Source of the DNA: Thalassolituus oleivorans MIL-1
Lineage (GTDB): Bacteria; Pseudomonadota; Gammaproteobacteria; Pseudomonadales; Oceanobacteraceae
Length of the DNA stretch: 64,000 bases
Direction: 5' to 3'
NCBI RefSeq assembly: GCF_000355675.1
Contig: NC_020888.1
Location: forward strand, 3,207,501-3,271,500
Part shown: piece after piece, positions 8,866-18,274 of the stretch
How positions within the stretch are numbered: the stretch's first letter is position 1
Layout of the letters: each line of letters starts with the position of its first letter
Notes under the pieces: generated by a model
The model's input: the letters and a program-made list of their open reading frames with translations, nothing else
The model's database searches: none
What the model was told of the DNA's origin: nothing
Position numbers and translations under genes: made by a program

Positions 8866-10242
8866 ATGAATATGTCTGCCACCACTCGCACCGAACAACG
8901 TGCCGTCGCCTCATTAGCTTCCTTGTATGCACTACGCATGCTCGGCTTATTTATGGTTCTACCGGTTATGATGATTCATGGCCAGTCGTTATCAGGTGCA
9001 ACCCCGCAACTACTAGGCTTAGCGATGGGAGTTTATGGACTAACCCAAGCCTTGCTGCAAATCCCAGCAGGCGCATTATCTGACCGTATCGGTCGTAAAC
9101 CTGTGATCATTGGCGGCTTAGTCATATTTGCATTAGGCAGCATTATCGCGGCCAGCGCTGATTCGGTATACGGCGTCATCTTTGGTCGAGCACTTCAAGG
9201 CTGTGGCGCGATTGCAAGTGCGATCATGGCCTTGGTAACCGACTTAACGCGTGAAGAGCATCGCATGAAAGCGATGGCTTCTATTGGCGCCAGCATCGGC
9301 TTATCATTTTCAGTCGCTTTAATTCTCGGTCCATGGCTCGCTGGCATGGGCGGCTTAAGTTTGATATTTGGCCTAACCGCGGCACTGGCCATCGGTGGCC
9401 TACTCGTAACGCTATGGGTTATTCCTAATCCACCAGCCCAACCTCATCGCGATGCAACCGCGGTCATGGCCGAAGTAGGCAAACAATTGCGTAACTTACG
9501 TTTGTGGCCTCTAAATCTCGGGATTTTCCTACTACACGCTCTGATGGTCGCCATTTTTGTAGCAATTCCAGGTCAGCTAACCCTATCAGGACTGACTCCA
9601 GATCATCATAGCTGGCTCTACCTTCCAGTTTTAGGCGTTGCCTTTGTTTTGATGGTGCCTCTGATCATCATTGCCGAGAAGAAACGGCAAATGAAAAACG
9701 TAGTACTCATTGCGGCCCTTATTATCGCCGCTGCCTTAATCGGTATGAGCCAAGCACACCAACTATGGCATTGGATTGGCCTATTGTTGCTCTATTTCTG
9801 GGGCTTTAATTTGATGGAAGCCAGCTTGCCATCTTGGCTGAGCAAGATAGCACCAGCCGGCGCAAAAGGCAGTGCAATGGGCATTTATTCCAGTATGCAG
9901 TTTATGGGCGCGTTCGTCGGCGGAAGCCTTGGTGGATGGGTTCTACAGAACTATGGCGTTAACGTATTATTTGTCGGACTAGGGGTCTTGGTGGTACTTT
10001 GGGCGATCGTCATTGGACAGTCCTCGGCACCGCAGCATCTAACCAGTGTCCGCCTGACGACCGACGGCAACTGTTCTGAGCTCCAGCTCGCCAGCTTAAT
10101 GTCATTACCCGGCGTTTCTGAAGTACTTCATCTAGCGGATGAGTGCGCCGTCTATTTAAAAGTGAGCGCAGACGTCTTCGATCGTAATCAGGCCTCTGCC
10201 ATAATTCATTCCACAGGAGATAATCATGGGTCGCAGCGTTAA
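8866..10242 (+). CDS. Major facilitator superfamily transporter with C-terminal extra domain
   Basis: 458 aa, inner membrane, 12 predicted membrane segments. The MFS loop 2-3 motif is visible in [13 protein letters not shown], and the DHA1-type pattern [13 protein letters not shown] follows. After the last membrane segment (about residue 385) there is a soluble extension of some 65 residues ([17 protein letters not shown], then [17 protein letters not shown]) that looks like a small alpha/beta cytoplasmic domain. Similar transporters sit between uvrA and ssb in pseudomonads; substrate is unknown, a drug or small-metabolite exporter being the usual guess. The 3' end overlaps the start of ssb by 17 bases, so translation is probably coupled. 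Confidence 0.88.
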   Translation: MNMSATTRTEQRAVASLASLYALRMLGLFMVLPVMMIHGQSLSGATPQLLGLAMGVYGLTQALLQIPAGALSDRIGRKPVIIGGLVIFALGSIIAASADSVYGVIFGRALQGCGAIASAIMALVTDLTREEHRMKAMASIGASIGLSFSVALILGPWLAGMGGLSLIFGLTAALAIGGLLVTLWVIPNPPAQPHRDATAVMAEVGKQLRNLRLWPLNLGIFLLHALMVAIFVAIPGQLTLSGLTPDHHSWLYLPVLGVAFVLMVPLIIIAEKKRQMKNVVLIAALIIAAALIGMSQAHQLWHWIGLLLLYFWGFNLMEASLPSWLSKIAPAGAKGSAMGIYSSMQFMGAFVGGSLGGWVLQNYGVNVLFVGLGVLVVLWAIVIGQSSAPQHLTSVRLTTDGNCSELQLASLMSLPGVSEVLHLADECAVYLKVSADVFDRNQASAIIHSTGDNHGSQR

Positions 10243-10891
10243 TAAAGTGACACTTATTGGTACTCTGGGTCGTGACCCAGAAGTTCGTTACATGCCGAAT
10301 GGCAATGCCGTGGCCAACGTCAATCTGGCTACCGACGAAAGCTATACCGATAAGCAAACTGGTCAAAAAGTTGAAGCCACTGAATGGCATCGTATTACCG
10401 TTTACGGAAAGTTGGCCGAAATCATTCAGCAATATCTGAAGAAAGGCTCAAAAGCGTATTTCGAAGGTAAGTTACGTACTCGCGAGTGGGAAAAAGACGG
10501 CGTAAAACGCTACACCACCGAAATTGTTGCCAACGATATGATGATGCTAGATGGTCGCGGCGACGGCATGTCTTCCGCTCCGGCAATGGCAGGTAACGCA
10601 GCGGCAGCAATGGGCGGCATGGGAGGTATGAATGCACCGCAAGGTGGTGGTTACCAACAACCAATGCAAGCGCCTCAGCACGCACCACAACAAGCGCCGC
10701 AACGTGCTCCTCAACAGGCTCCACAGTATGCGCCACAACAAGCAGCACCACAGCATAGTGGCTACCAGCAACCCGCTCATCCGCAAGCCGCACCGCAAGG
10801 TCGTCCGGCACCAGGTGGTTATCAGCAGCCAGCTCAAGCGCCACAGCCAAGCAATAACTTTGATGATTTTGACGACGATATTCCGTTCTAA
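10226..10891 (+). CDS. ssb: Single-stranded DNA-binding protein
   Basis: 221 aa. The OB fold occupies residues 1-110 ([20 protein letters not shown], then [30 protein letters not shown]). A long flexible linker (about 115-205) is made of Gly/Met-rich and then repeated QAPQ units. The C-terminus is the acidic tip DFDDDIPF, through which SSB recruits replication and repair enzymes. ATG 10226 is preceded by ACAGGAGA, a strong ribosome-binding site inside the end of the MFS gene. The linker is longer and more Gln/Pro-rich than in E. coli SSB (178 aa). Secure assignment. Confidence 0.97.
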   Translation: MGRSVNKVTLIGTLGRDPEVRYMPNGNAVANVNLATDESYTDKQTGQKVEATEWHRITVYGKLAEIIQQYLKKGSKAYFEGKLRTREWEKDGVKRYTTEIVANDMMMLDGRGDGMSSAPAMAGNAAAAMGGMGGMNAPQGGGYQQPMQAPQHAPQQAPQRAPQQAPQYAPQQAAPQHSGYQQPAHPQAAPQGRPAPGGYQQPAQAPQPSNNFDDFDDDIPF

Positions 10892-10936
10892 TTCATCGAG
10901 AGCTAGCTCCGCTGCTAGTATTTACTAGCGGCCAAT

Positions 10937-10964
10937 AAAAAACCCAGCAATTGCTGGGTTTTTT
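10937..10964. terminator. Bidirectional terminator between ssb and rpoS
   Basis: A perfect palindrome, AAAAAACCCAGCAA followed by TTGCTGGGTTTTTT, with T-runs on both strands, serving ssb and rpoS, which converge here. Confidence 0.92.
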
Positions 10965-10994
10965 ATTTAATCAGGAATGTTTACTACGAATTGC

Positions 10995-11969
10995 TTACGC
11001 TTCACCGAACAGGGTCATGGCGTTCAGACCTTGTTTTTCCATGATTTCACGTAAACGCTTCAGGGCTTCAACTTGGATCTGACGTACACGCTCACGCGTC
11101 AAACCAATCTCACGGCCCACATCTTCAAGGGTGCTGGTTTCATAACCGCGCAAGCCAAAACGACGGGATAGGACTTCACGCTGTTTTTCTGGTAATTCTT
11201 CGATCCACTGATCCAAGTTCGATTGGATATCTTGGCGTTGTAACTCTTCACCAGGATCCGATACACGATCATCAGCGATGGTATCTAAAATCGACTTGTC
11301 AGAATTGGGACCTAAAGGAGTGTCTACAGATGTCACACGCTCATTTAACTTAAGCATGCGTTTTACGTCTTCTACCGGCTTCTCTAGCAAGGCTGCAATT
11401 TCTTCAGCAGTCGGTTCGTGATCCAACTTTTGAGTCAGCTCGCGAGCAGCACGTAGATATACGTTTAATTCTTTCACCACATGAATCGGCAAACGGATAG
11501 TACGCGTTTGATTCATAATGGCACGTTCAATCGTTTGACGAATCCACCAAGTAGCGTAAGTCGAGAAACGGAAGCCACGCTCCGGATCAAACTTCTCCAC
11601 GGCGCGAATCAAGCCTAGATTGCCTTCTTCGATCAAATCTAGCAGCGACAACCCACGGTTTACATAACGGCGTGAAATCTTCACCACCAGTCGTAGGTTA
11701 CTCTCAATCATACGACGGCGGCCCATCTCGTCACCCTTACGGGCTAAACGAGCGTAATGCACTTCCTCTTCTGCTGAGAGCAAAGGCGAGAACCCAATCT
11801 CATTGAGATACAACTGAGTAGCATCAAGAGCTTTGTGCGAAGTGTCAGCGGCAAAACGTTCTTCTACCTCTTCAACGTCTGCTGCCTCTTCAATCTGCTC
11901 ATCGATCGCTTCGACATCATCGAAAACGTCTTCTTCACGAATTTCCCGTTGTTGTACTGCCATGTTCAT
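10995..11969 (-). CDS. rpoS: RNA polymerase sigma factor RpoS
   Basis: Stationary-phase and general-stress sigma factor; 324 aa. An acidic N-terminus (1-45) is followed by region 1.2 ([21 protein letters not shown]), region 2 ([50 protein letters not shown]), region 3 and region 4 ([29 protein letters not shown]). The conserved [12 protein letters not shown] segment and length distinguish it from RpoD. ATG 11969 lies 5 bases after AAAGG. The order nlpD-rpoS is the usual one; in relatives the main rpoS promoter lies inside nlpD. It converges on ssb at a shared terminator. Confidence 0.97.
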   Translation of the reverse strand: MNMAVQQREIREEDVFDDVEAIDEQIEEAADVEEVEERFAADTSHKALDATQLYLNEIGFSPLLSAEEEVHYARLARKGDEMGRRRMIESNLRLVVKISRRYVNRGLSLLDLIEEGNLGLIRAVEKFDPERGFRFSTYATWWIRQTIERAIMNQTRTIRLPIHVVKELNVYLRAARELTQKLDHEPTAEEIAALLEKPVEDVKRMLKLNERVTSVDTPLGPNSDKSILDTIADDRVSDPGEELQRQDIQSNLDQWIEELPEKQREVLSRRFGLRGYETSTLEDVGREIGLTRERVRQIQVEALKRLREIMEKQGLNAMTLFGEA

Positions 11970-12039
11970 TCCCGCCTTTATTGTTATCGCCCTGAATCTG
12001 AACCGAAACAGATTTTGTACCAGAACGATTGATTAACTT

Positions 12040-12849
12040 TCATCCACTGCCCCCACCCGTTTTGGGGAGGAATTTCAGCGGATCAACCGGCTTGCCGTTT
12101 TCTCGGATCTCAAAGTGAAGTTTCACTTTGTCGGTACCAGTAGATCCTATTTCGGCAATTTTTTGCCCCGCTTTAACACTTTCGTTCTCTCGAACCACAA
12201 TGCGGCTAGCGTGGGCATAAGCACTTAGGAATTTTTCGTTGTGTCGAATGATTACTAAGTTGCCATAACCGCGTAATCCGGTTCCCGCATAAACCACGGA
12301 TCCGGCCGCTGCTGCCAACACAGATTCACCCAAAGAACCGGCGATATCAATCCCCTTGCTCACCGGCTTTTTGGCTGAAAAGTAACCAATCAGACGTCCA
12401 TTTGTCGGCCATTTCCAGTCAGTTTCCGCATTAGATGGCGGCAAAACCGGCGCGTTATGACTTTTTTGAGTGTTAGGTTTAGACGCACTTTCCTTGACCG
12501 ATGGTACTTTTGACGGTTTTTCGACGCTTGCGACGACGCCTTGACGTACTTGAGATGGTGGATACGAGATGTCAATTTTTTGACCAGGGTAGATAACATA
12601 AGGGCTAGAGATGGAGTTAGCACTCGCCAACTCCCTATAGTCCAATCCATAACGCCACGCAATGGAAAACAGTGTGTCACCACGGCGAACCTGATGGAAA
12701 CCTGACGCCCTTTCTCCTTTATTGAACTTCTCTTCAACTGAGACAAATTCGCGACTAGAAAGGCACCCTGAGACGAGTGTTACTAATGTGACTAATATGA
12801 CAGTGGCCGCTAGTTTCATGGTTGTCCGTATGTGGTTGTTTTTTGACAC
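12040..12849 (-). CDS. nlpD: Lipoprotein NlpD, LysM/M23 amidase activator
   Basis: Outer-membrane lipoprotein that in E. coli activates the cell-separation amidase AmiC. 269 aa: signal peptide with lipobox LVSGC (Cys 29), LysM peptidoglycan-binding domain (about 52-96, VRRGDTLFSIAWRYGLDY), a Ser/Lys-rich linker, and a C-terminal M23/LytM domain (about 150-262). The LytM zinc site looks degenerate: KGIDIAG replaces the metal-binding H-x-x-x-D context, while YAHAS and LHFEIR remain, as is normal for NlpD-type activators. An alternative start is Met 11 (MKLAATV), which gives a tidier signal peptide. Directly upstream of rpoS with 70 bases between. Confidence 0.94.
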   Translation of the reverse strand: MSKNNHIRTTMKLAATVILVTLVTLVSGCLSSREFVSVEEKFNKGERASGFHQVRRGDTLFSIAWRYGLDYRELASANSISSPYVIYPGQKIDISYPPSQVRQGVVASVEKPSKVPSVKESASKPNTQKSHNAPVLPPSNAETDWKWPTNGRLIGYFSAKKPVSKGIDIAGSLGESVLAAAAGSVVYAGTGLRGYGNLVIIRHNEKFLSAYAHASRIVVRENESVKAGQKIAEIGSTGTDKVKLHFEIRENGKPVDPLKFLPKTGGGSG

Positions 12850-13000
12850 TGCAAAATGACGGTTTTTTACAATGTTGAAAAGTTATGTCAAAAACTAACT
12901 TTTTGAACTTTAAAATTAATTACTTATTCCTAAACAATCTAAAAAATATAGGAATTTTTTCATATTAGTCACTGTATACAGGAACTTACTAGGGTGTAAC

Positions 13001-13030
13001 AAAAAAAGCGGCCATCGAGGTGGCCGCTTT
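13001..13030 (-). terminator. Terminator after the DUF368 gene
   Basis: AAAGCGGCCA (13005-13014) and TGGCCGCTTT (13021-13030) form a GC-rich stem; on the minus strand it is followed by a T-run (A-run 13001-13007 on plus). It separates the DUF368 gene from nlpD-rpoS. Confidence 0.88.
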
Positions 13031-13063
13031 GGTGATCTTGTGCTGAGCTTAATGTCCTCTTTG

Positions 13064-13960
13064 TTATTTATGAGAGACCGCTACTCGCTCCATAATGAGC
13101 ACAACAAGCGCTCCAATCACCATCAAAACCACTGCCACCGCGAACATATCATCGACAACAGGCAAACTATTTTGCTGAATAAAGGGGATAATTTCACCTT
13201 TACTGTTCACTCGCGTGCTAATGGTTTCTTTCCAAGGCCACACTTTGACCAAAGATCCCGCCATAAATCCCGTCAGTAATGCCATTAATGTGTGTTCGTA
13301 GTGGTGCAGTAGCCAACTCAACACTCTTGAAAACAACATAAGGCCTAGCCCAGCGCCCGCAGCAAACGTACCCAGAAGAACGATATCTCCAGAGCGAACA
13401 GCGCCCAAAACAGGTTCGTATAAGCCCATCAGTAGAAGAATAAAACTACCTGAAATCCCCGGTAAAATCATGGCGCAGATGGCAATACTGCCCGCCCCAA
13501 AGATAATTAGCGTGGTTGGTTCTATCGACGTTGGCGAAGCCAAGCTGATAAATGCCGCAATTACTGCACCGCTGACAAGCGCAAGCAACTCTTGCCAGCG
13601 CCATTGCGCGATGGTTTTACCCATATGCCAGCATGACGCAATGATCAATCCAAAGAAAAATGCCCACAGTAAAACGGGATAATGGAGTAATAAATGGTGT
13701 AGAACGCGAGCCAGTGACACCAGCGCTAATAAAATACCACTTCCTAATGTCAGTAAAAATGTGCCGTTGATGGCTTTCCATGCGGCTTGAGGGCCGTCGC
13801 GAAATAATGTCTTTAGTGCATTAAGATTAATACTGCGAATCGAATCGAGTAACTCGCCATAAATACCTGTAATAAAAGCGATGGTGCCACCAGACACTCC
13901 TGGTACAACATCCGCAGCGCCCATCGCGACACCTTTTAAAAATAACCATACCGCTGACAT
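13064..13960 (-). CDS. DUF368 / PopT-type undecaprenyl-phosphate transporter
   Basis: 298 aa polytopic membrane protein with the two DUF368 signature loops: GAADVVPGVSGGTIAFITGIY near the N-terminus and MILPGISGSFILLLMGLY in the middle, an internal repeat with Gly-Ser-Gly turns. DUF368 proteins have recently been shown to recycle undecaprenyl phosphate across the inner membrane (PopT), feeding lipid II and O-antigen synthesis; transfer of this role here is inference from family membership. The start is ATG 13960, 5 bases after GGAG; a GTG two codons earlier is an alternative. The gene is inserted between pcm and nlpD and is bounded by terminators on both sides. Confidence 0.88.
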   Translation of the reverse strand: MSAVWLFLKGVAMGAADVVPGVSGGTIAFITGIYGELLDSIRSINLNALKTLFRDGPQAAWKAINGTFLLTLGSGILLALVSLARVLHHLLLHYPVLLWAFFFGLIIASCWHMGKTIAQWRWQELLALVSGAVIAAFISLASPTSIEPTTLIIFGAGSIAICAMILPGISGSFILLLMGLYEPVLGAVRSGDIVLLGTFAAGAGLGLMLFSRVLSWLLHHYEHTLMALLTGFMAGSLVKVWPWKETISTRVNSKGEIIPFIQQNSLPVVDDMFAVAVVLMVIGALVVLIMERVAVSHK

Positions 13961-14005
13961 GTTCACTCCGTGACACTCCTCTATTACATCGATTTAACTA
14001 GGCGT

Positions 14006-14030
14006 AAAAAAGGACGCAAAAGCGCGTCCT
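14006..14030 (-). terminator. Terminator between pcm and the DUF368 gene
   Basis: AGGACGC (14011-14017) pairs with GCGTCCT (14024-14030); on the minus strand a T-run follows. It lies only 46 bases upstream of the DUF368 start, so readthrough or a very close promoter must supply that gene. Confidence 0.8.
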
Positions 14031-14046
14031 AGCAATTGAATAAAAA

Positions 14047-14709
14047 CTAACGCTGCACACCCGGCAAAAAGGGCACGAATCGCACTGGCTCTAACGATTT
14101 ACGCGAAAAATGGTCGCCATGACGAGTAATCAATACTAGCTTTTGCTCTGCACCACCAACCGGTAATACCAAACGTCCGCCGTCCACTAATTGCTCAAGT
14201 AATGACTCTGGCACTTCTTCTGGCGCAGCAGCAGCCAATATACCGTCGTAAGGGCCATGTTCGGGCCAACCCCAAGTGCCGTCAGACATAGACAATCGTA
14301 CGTTGTCGTATCCTAACCTCTGCAAACGCTCCACTGCACGTAAGTGCAAAGGCTCGATGCGCTCGACACTATAAAGCTGCTTAACTAAGGGGCTGAGTAC
14401 CGCCGTTTGATAACCCGAGCCAGTACCGATTTCTAACACTCGATTTAACGGCCCTGCCGCCAGCAAGACTTCGGTCATGCGAGCAACGGTATATGGTTGG
14501 CTAATGGTTTGATTATTGCCAATGGGCAAAGCTGTATCTTCGTAAGCTCGATGGGCCAAGGCTTCATCAACAAAAAGATGTCGCGGTGTCGTCGCAATCA
14601 CACTCAGTACAGCTTCGCTTTGAATGCCGGCATCACGCAAACGCTGAACCAAGCGATTGCGCGTGCGCTGCGACGTCATACCAATACCTGTTAACTGCTG
14701 TTCGTTCAC
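14047..14709 (-). CDS. pcm: Protein-L-isoaspartate O-methyltransferase
   Basis: Repairs isoaspartyl residues in aged proteins using S-adenosylmethionine. 220 aa with a GTG start at 14709, six bases after AGGA; Met 11 ([11 protein letters not shown]) is the usual family start and an alternative. Family motifs: [19 protein letters not shown] (active-site loop), [15 protein letters not shown] (SAM-binding motif I), [15 protein letters not shown] and [10 protein letters not shown]. It lies 11 bases after surE, forming the classical surE-pcm stationary-phase pair linked to nlpD-rpoS. Confidence 0.96.
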   Translation of the reverse strand: MNEQQLTGIGMTSQRTRNRLVQRLRDAGIQSEAVLSVIATTPRHLFVDEALAHRAYEDTALPIGNNQTISQPYTVARMTEVLLAAGPLNRVLEIGTGSGYQTAVLSPLVKQLYSVERIEPLHLRAVERLQRLGYDNVRLSMSDGTWGWPEHGPYDGILAAAAPEEVPESLLEQLVDGGRLVLPVGGAEQKLVLITRHGDHFSRKSLEPVRFVPFLPGVQR

Positions 14710-14720
14710 GCCTATTCCTA

Positions 14721-15458
14721 TTAACGCAACTGCGTACTCAATGTGTCGATGGCACTGTGCAGTGTCATATCCATTTGAATCGGGGTGATGGATACACGTC
14801 CTTGTTCAATGGCGTAAAAATCTGTGCCTGGCCCTGCATCAGCAGCCGCTCCTGCCGCAGAGATCCAATAGCATTCTTTACCACGTGGATTGGTGGTTAA
14901 TACTGGGTTATCAGAACTTAAGCGGTGACCCAAACGAGTAACTTCAATACCGTTCAAATCGTCGTAAAGACGATCAGGTACATTGATGTTAATAATCGAA
15001 TTCGTCGGTAACGCTAGGCTTTCTAATTTCGGCAGTAGCTCGATCAATACACGCGCTGCTGTCGCAAAGTGGGTGCGGCCGGTTAATGACACTGCAATCG
15101 GCGTTTTCGCTAAAAAACGTCCTTCCATCGCCGCAGCAACCGTACCCGAATATAAGACGTCATCGCCTAAATTAGCACCGCTATTGATACCCGAAATAAC
15201 CCGCTCGCAGCGATCAACAAAGAAAGTATTCACGCCCAAATGAACGCAATCGGTTGGCGTACCATTTAAGCTAATAAAGCCATTTTCGAGATGAACCGGA
15301 TGAAGCGGACGATCAAGCGTTAGCGAGTTACTCGCGCCGCTACGATCGCGATCAGGTGCAACCACGCACACTTCATGGCCGATTGCCGTCAAGGCGTCGG
15401 CTAGCGTTCGTAAACCTAATGCGTGAACGCCATCATCATTCGCTAGCATCAATGTCAT
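14721..15458 (-). CDS. surE: 5'/3'-nucleotidase SurE
   Basis: Metal-dependent survival nucleotidase and exopolyphosphatase. 245 aa from ATG 15458, seven bases after GCAGG (a TTG two codons upstream is the alternative). Metal-binding residues are in [13 protein letters not shown] (Asp-Asp near the N-terminus), [14 protein letters not shown] (Ser) and [21 protein letters not shown] (Asn). The C-terminal [12 protein letters not shown] segment is typical. In the truD-surE-pcm operon. Confidence 0.96.
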   Translation of the reverse strand: MTLMLANDDGVHALGLRTLADALTAIGHEVCVVAPDRDRSGASNSLTLDRPLHPVHLENGFISLNGTPTDCVHLGVNTFFVDRCERVISGINSGANLGDDVLYSGTVAAAMEGRFLAKTPIAVSLTGRTHFATAARVLIELLPKLESLALPTNSIININVPDRLYDDLNGIEVTRLGHRLSSDNPVLTTNPRGKECYWISAAGAAADAGPGTDFYAIEQGRVSITPIQMDMTLHSAIDTLSTQLR

Positions 15459-15483
15459 TGGCAAACCTGCTTATAAAATTTAC

Positions 15484-16509
15484 TCATGATTCTGCGGAGT
15501 CAGGACTCGGTTCATCGAACGATCTTCTTTCTGGCTCATCCACTTGCATGAGCTCTCGAATAAGAGAGGTCGCATAATAACCGGCAGCCAACGAAAAGGT
15601 GAGTGTTAAATCAACAGTACCGTGATCATTGTCATGCCATTCCCAGCGCATACCATCGGGTTTTGCCGAAAGCGCACGACGCTCTTGGTTTAAACCCGCA
15701 TGTTCCATACCATCGCAGAGATCCGCGTGCTGCTGAGCAATCGAGGTTTCTAGTGCCAGCGCTTCCTCGGTGGAGGTTAAACGCCCACGTCCCCATAAAG
15801 GGCCAGTAACCGCACCCGTATCATCCAACAAATCACCAGCTAAGGTTTTACCCCATAAGCCAAGTCGAATGCGTTCAGCCAGCACGTCGTTGAAAACGAG
15901 TGACCTTACAGCGGATAGATAAATACTTTTTTTATTACGATTACGAACGCGTAAATCGCCAGCCAGCATGGCGCGGCCCGATTCAATATTGCCACCGCCA
16001 TAACCAAAACGTTGCTCACCAAAATAATTGGGGACACCGTGCTCTTTAATCGCTTCGAGGTTAGCTTCAAGTAAGGCACGATCACCTTCGACCTTGCGCA
16101 CCACCAGCGTAAAACGATTGCCAAGTAAGTCACCGCGACGTAATTTTCGTGCATGACGGGTTTGGCTTAGCACGGTCATCTCTTCGTTATTTAGCGAAGA
16201 GAAATCCGGCTCTTGAACGCGTGGTAGGTATAAGCTGAACCACTGACGCGTAATCGCATTGCGATCTTTCATACCCGCGTAGCCAACGTCCATATCCCGC
16301 ACACCGGCAAATTCGGCTAGTCGGCCCGCAATCCATGCCGTGTTAGCGCCGTCCTTTTCAATATGCAGCCAAACGTGCTCACCTTCACCTGCTGGGATTT
16401 CTTGAGGAATTTCATCAACCCGAAAATCGGCATTCTCAAGTTTCAGCCAGCCATGTGCACCGGTTTCTGGATAGGCGTTAGGCCAGCTAGGCAATAAAGT
16501 TTCTGTCAC
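15484..16509 (-). CDS. truD: tRNA pseudouridine synthase D
   Basis: Makes pseudouridine 13 in tRNA-Glu. 341 aa; starts with GTG at 16509, there being no nearby ATG. Domains: catalytic fold with FRVDEIPQEIPAGEGEH and the active-site Asp in GYAGMKDRNAITRQWFS (D82, equivalent to E. coli D80), and a TRUD insertion (NYFGEQRFGYGGGN, about residues 155-300). It lies between surE and ispF, the usual order. Confidence 0.95.
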   Translation of the reverse strand: MTETLLPSWPNAYPETGAHGWLKLENADFRVDEIPQEIPAGEGEHVWLHIEKDGANTAWIAGRLAEFAGVRDMDVGYAGMKDRNAITRQWFSLYLPRVQEPDFSSLNNEEMTVLSQTRHARKLRRGDLLGNRFTLVVRKVEGDRALLEANLEAIKEHGVPNYFGEQRFGYGGGNIESGRAMLAGDLRVRNRNKKSIYLSAVRSLVFNDVLAERIRLGLWGKTLAGDLLDDTGAVTGPLWGRGRLTSTEEALALETSIAQQHADLCDGMEHAGLNQERRALSAKPDGMRWEWHDNDHGTVDLTLTFSLAAGYYATSLIRELMQVDEPERRSFDEPSPDSAES

Positions 16510-16539
16510 TGCAATTAATCTCTGTGTTGACGCTCGGGT

Positions 16540-17022
16540 TTAACGCACCCGAGAGTCCAGTAGTAAGGCCACTGCATGCACAGCAATGCCCTCTTTACGC
16601 CCGACATAGCCGAGCTTTTCTGTAGTTGTCGCTTTAACATTTACGTCGTCGATACGTACGCATAAATCAGCCGCAATCGCCGAGCGCATGTCTTCAATGT
16701 GTGGCGCCATTTTCGGCGCTTGAGCAATAATAGTGATATCAACGTTACCTACGCGGTAGCCTTTGTTATCAATCAGGCTAACCACATGCCGCAGTAAGCC
16801 GCGACTATCAGCACCAGCCCACTGCTCTTCGGTATCCGGGAAATGCTTGCCTATATCACCCAGAGCCGCTGCGCCTAATAACGCATCCGCTAAAGCATGT
16901 AAGGCAACGTCACCATCGGAGTGAGCCTTTAATCCATGACTATGCGGAATCTGTACCCCACCCAATGTAATAAAGTCGCCGTCTTCAAACGCATGAACAT
17001 CAAAACCATGACCAATACGCAT
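16540..17022 (-). CDS. ispF: 2-C-methyl-D-erythritol 2,4-cyclodiphosphate synthase
   Basis: Fifth step of the MEP pathway to isoprenoids, forming the cyclic diphosphate with release of CMP. 160 aa from ATG 17022, five bases after AGGAG. Zinc ligands lie in [11 protein letters not shown] (Asp, His), with the second conserved patch in [19 protein letters not shown] and the substrate loop in [22 protein letters not shown]. Twelve to twenty bases separate it from ispD, with which it is cotranscribed. Confidence 0.97.
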   Translation of the reverse strand: MRIGHGFDVHAFEDGDFITLGGVQIPHSHGLKAHSDGDVALHALADALLGAAALGDIGKHFPDTEEQWAGADSRGLLRHVVSLIDNKGYRVGNVDITIIAQAPKMAPHIEDMRSAIAADLCVRIDDVNVKATTTEKLGYVGRKEGIAVHAVALLLDSRVR

Positions 17023-17040
17023 ACACACTCCTAAGCGAAT

Positions 17041-17742
17041 TTATCTATCTTGGGTTAAAAACAATTCAGCCAGCGCCAAATCTTCTGGACGCGTGACCTT
17101 GATATTATCGGCTCGACCTTCCACCAGTAACGGAAATTGCTGACAGTATTCCATAGCTGAGGCCTCATCCGTCACTTCATAGCCCTGCGCTAAACAAGTT
17201 GTTAATGCATCACGTAATTCAGCATAGCGAAATACTTGTGGCGTTAGCGCGTGCCAAAGCTGCACTCGATCAACGGTATGGTCTATGCGCACTTTACCAC
17301 TGCTATCGACGATCACCCCGCGCTTCATTGTATCGCGAGTCGGTGTCGCTAATATCGCACCGGGAGCTACCAATACGGAAAATAACTTGTCGAGATCACT
17401 GTGGCGTAAACAGGGGCGAGCCACATCATGCACCACCACCCAATCATCGTCAGTCGCTAACCCATCCAGCGCCGCCAAACCATTCAACACAGAATGACAG
17501 CGCTCAGCACCACCATTCGCACGAAGAATACGGGGATCATTCGCAAAATCACTTTGTGGCCAGTAAGGGTCATCTTCCGATAACACCATCACTACCTGCT
17601 CAAAATCAGGGTAGCTGAGCATGCATTCTAAAGTATGGTCGAGTAAGAAGCGCTGTTGCAGTAGCAGATACTGCTTTGGACGATCCGCCATCATGCGACG
17701 CCCAACTCCCGCTGCTGGAAGGATTGGCCAATAACGTGACAT
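17041..17742 (-). CDS. ispD: 2-C-methyl-D-erythritol 4-phosphate cytidylyltransferase
   Basis: MEP-pathway enzyme that transfers CMP to methylerythritol phosphate. 233 aa from ATG 17742 (MSRYWPILPAAGVGRRM); the longer frame would overlap ftsB and is rejected. The nucleotide-binding PAAGVGRRMMADRPKQYL loop, WVVVHDVARPC and the C-terminal TDEASAMEY and IKVTRPEDLALAE motifs are all present. It follows ftsB after 16 bases and is coupled to ispF. Confidence 0.96.
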   Translation of the reverse strand: MSRYWPILPAAGVGRRMMADRPKQYLLLQQRFLLDHTLECMLSYPDFEQVVMVLSEDDPYWPQSDFANDPRILRANGGAERCHSVLNGLAALDGLATDDDWVVVHDVARPCLRHSDLDKLFSVLVAPGAILATPTRDTMKRGVIVDSSGKVRIDHTVDRVQLWHALTPQVFRYAELRDALTTCLAQGYEVTDEASAMEYCQQFPLLVEGRADNIKVTRPEDLALAELFLTQDR

Positions 17743-17758
17743 TAGCGGGTAGCTGCCA

Positions 17759-18049
17759 TTATTTGGGATCAACGAAGAGTATAAAGGTCTCACCATCGCG
17801 AATAAGACCTAGGTCTTCACGGGCGGTTTCTTCGAGCAGAGCAGTACCGGTTTTTAGGTCGTGAACTTCAGCCATGAGATCGCGATTCACTTGCTGCTGA
17901 TGAAGATTATTACTCTCCATAGTATCGGTTAGCTGTCGTAGCTCGTTACTCGCCACAACACCGCTGTCATCAAACCACAGGCGATACTGAAGAAGCAGCA
18001 GCAAAAGCACTGCAACTGTGGTCCAAATGTACTTCAGGCTAATCGCCAT
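17759..18049 (-). CDS. ftsB: Cell division protein FtsB
   Basis: Bitopic divisome protein forming the FtsQLB complex. 96 aa from ATG 18049 (MAISLKYIWTTV); the extra 20 residues of the longer frame are unlike the family. One membrane segment (about 6-26) is followed by a periplasmic coiled coil (LRQLTDTMESNNLHQQQVNRDL) and the conserved ETAREDLGLIRDGETFI end. It leads the ftsB-ispD-ispF-truD-surE-pcm minus-strand operon. In pseudomonads eno lies immediately upstream of ftsB; here a 7.8-kb accessory segment separates them. Confidence 0.94.
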   Translation of the reverse strand: MAISLKYIWTTVAVLLLLLLQYRLWFDDSGVVASNELRQLTDTMESNNLHQQQVNRDLMAEVHDLKTGTALLEETAREDLGLIRDGETFILFVDPK

Positions 18050-18274
18050 GGCCCATTGCTCGTCTTGATAGTGGGTTTTTGAGTGGTCGAAGCAGAAATT
18101 TCGCTGCACATGATAAACCAGACTAAGGCTGCGACCAAATGACTATCCGATTGAATTCAGCCCAAGTTACGTCAGAGTGGCTATACTCAAACCATCTATT
18201 GATAAGAACATCAAACATATGCGTTTAGAGCATCGACATAACAAATTTAATATGGCCATTGAGAAAAATGCGAT

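Noticed and set aside
10422-10850. Long frames on the minus strand over ssb
   Set aside because: Produced by the repetitive QAPQ-coding linker; no start signal.
12838-12900. Inverted pair TTTTTGACA/TGTCAAAAA around the nlpD start
   Set aside because: Arms are short, AT-rich and distant; likely chance.
17743-17796. Extended ispD start overlapping ftsB
   Set aside because: The family starts at the PAAGVG strand; the extra residues are antisense-like sequence from the ftsB end.
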